Assembly (NCBI GenBank): GCA_016714985.1
Contig: JADKBS010000062.1
Location: 1 to 16,564, forward strand
Length of the DNA: 16,564 bases
Source: Saprospiraceae bacterium
GTDB lineage: Bacteria; Bacteroidota; Bacteroidia; Chitinophagales; Saprospiraceae
Direction of reading: 5' to 3'
The position numbers and the translations under genes were made by a program. The notes below the pieces were generated by a model. The model was not told the origin of the DNA. It saw nothing but the letters and a program-made list of their open reading frames with translations, and did not search any database. Positions 16,097 to 16,564 of the stretch are shown in pieces (position 1 is the first letter of the stretch; each line of letters starts with the position of its first letter).

Positions 16097-16564
16097 ATGC
16101 CAGACGTTTCCAACATCCGCCTCAACGAGCGCTACGACATAGAGGCGCTCATCGGCAGCCCACGCACGGGTGGACGCTCCGCTGAGGTCTTGACGTCATA
16201 CTCGCTGTGCTGGTGTTGTTGGGCATTGCTCATTTTGTGAGCTACCCTGATGTAGTAGAGGCAAGGGCATTGTTTACGACCCAAACCCGCCCATCCGCAC
16301 GGCAGCAAAGTAAGTGGCAAAATTGCGCAGCTAAGTGGCCAATGGCCAAGCCGTGCTGCCCGGACAATTGCTGGCAGTACTCGAAAGCCCAACTCTGATT
16401 GCAGGACCGTAACCTTACTTGATTCCGTTTTGCAAAAAATGCTGCTGGATAAAACGGCTGCCTACCTTGAGCTACGGTTGCCATCGGTGATGCCGGTTGG
16501 GGCCGTTCCGGGCCAGTTCGCCAATTTCCCCAAAGCCACCAAGACCTTGGTACTTCCTCTCCCA
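16097..16564 (+). CDS. HlyD-family membrane-fusion protein (peptide/bacteriocin exporter type), N-terminal part, cut by window edge
   Basis: A periplasmic adaptor for an ABC-type exporter. The start chosen at 16097 reads MPDVSNIRLNERYDIEALIG, like other Bacteroidota HlyD proteins (IxLRSEEVQEILG). An in-frame ATG at 16064 has AGGGGAGA just before it and is the alternative. A frame-shifted DVILAVLVLLGIAHFVSYPD is the single membrane anchor, followed by VVEARALFTTQTRP, then a lipoyl-like half spread over frames (AKVSGKIAQLS and GQLLAVLESPT-like pieces). The right edge reads VLQKMLLDKTAAYLELRLPS, in the adaptor region before the coiled coil. At least four frame changes. Such adaptors usually sit beside a peptidase-domain ABC transporter, which would lie to the right of the window. 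Confidence 0.75.

Overview
The window looks like a chromosomal piece of a Bacteroidota bacterium, possibly from the Saprospiria/Chitinophagia side. The evidence is a DUF2027–Smr protein, a CzcA-type RND pump fused to its outer-membrane factor, a DUF6660-type Cys-rich protein ahead of that pump, TAnnTTTG-like promoter boxes and a PorT-like beta-barrel gene. The dominant technical feature is frequent small insertions and deletions. Almost every gene, including the normally conserved lepA, is split over two or three frames although the protein can be followed from end to end. I therefore give whole-gene spans and treat the breaks as probable sequencing or assembly errors, not as real decay.

Layout: (1) 1-1008, minus strand, DUF2027/Smr-domain protein, cut by the left edge. 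(2) 1190-2970, minus strand, lepA (elongation factor 4), with an intrinsic terminator at about 1095-1134. (3) 3155-5158, plus strand, a KefB/NhaP-type cation:proton antiporter with a C-terminal UspA-like region, divergent from lepA. (4) 5291-13493, minus strand, a heavy-metal efflux block. In transcription order it runs: small Cys-rich DUF6660-like protein, CzcA–CzcC fusion (about 1460 aa), CzcB adaptor overlapping it by ATGA, a strong 14-bp-stem terminator, then a Zn/Cd/Pb P1B-type ATPase. (5) 13494-14134, a mostly noncoding stretch with an AT-rich tract, nested inverted repeats, an 18-bp perfect palindrome and the C-terminal remnant of a tyrosine recombinase. (6) 14135-15191, plus strand, a double-OmpA-domain lipoprotein-like or periplasmic protein. 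(7) About 15256-15946, plus strand, a small outer-membrane beta-barrel protein. (8) 16097 to the right edge, plus strand, the start of an HlyD-family membrane-fusion protein, likely part of a peptide or bacteriocin export operon continuing outside the window.

How it works together: the RND pump, adaptor and outer-membrane factor (the last fused to the pump) would export divalent metal from periplasm or cytoplasm to the outside. The P-type ATPase would move cytosolic Zn2+/Cd2+/Pb2+ to the periplasm, where CzcAB-C can take it. Three His/Asp-rich segments (ATPase N-terminus, CzcB N- and C-termini) fit metal handling. The recombinase remnant next to this block suggests, but does not prove, a transferred resistance island. 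No regulator of the block is seen. I found no CRISPR array, tRNA, rRNA or intact mobile element, and no convincing wholly new system. The best candidates for a second look are the repeat-rich 13.5-14.1 kb region, the terminator inside the efflux block and the RND–OMF fusion.
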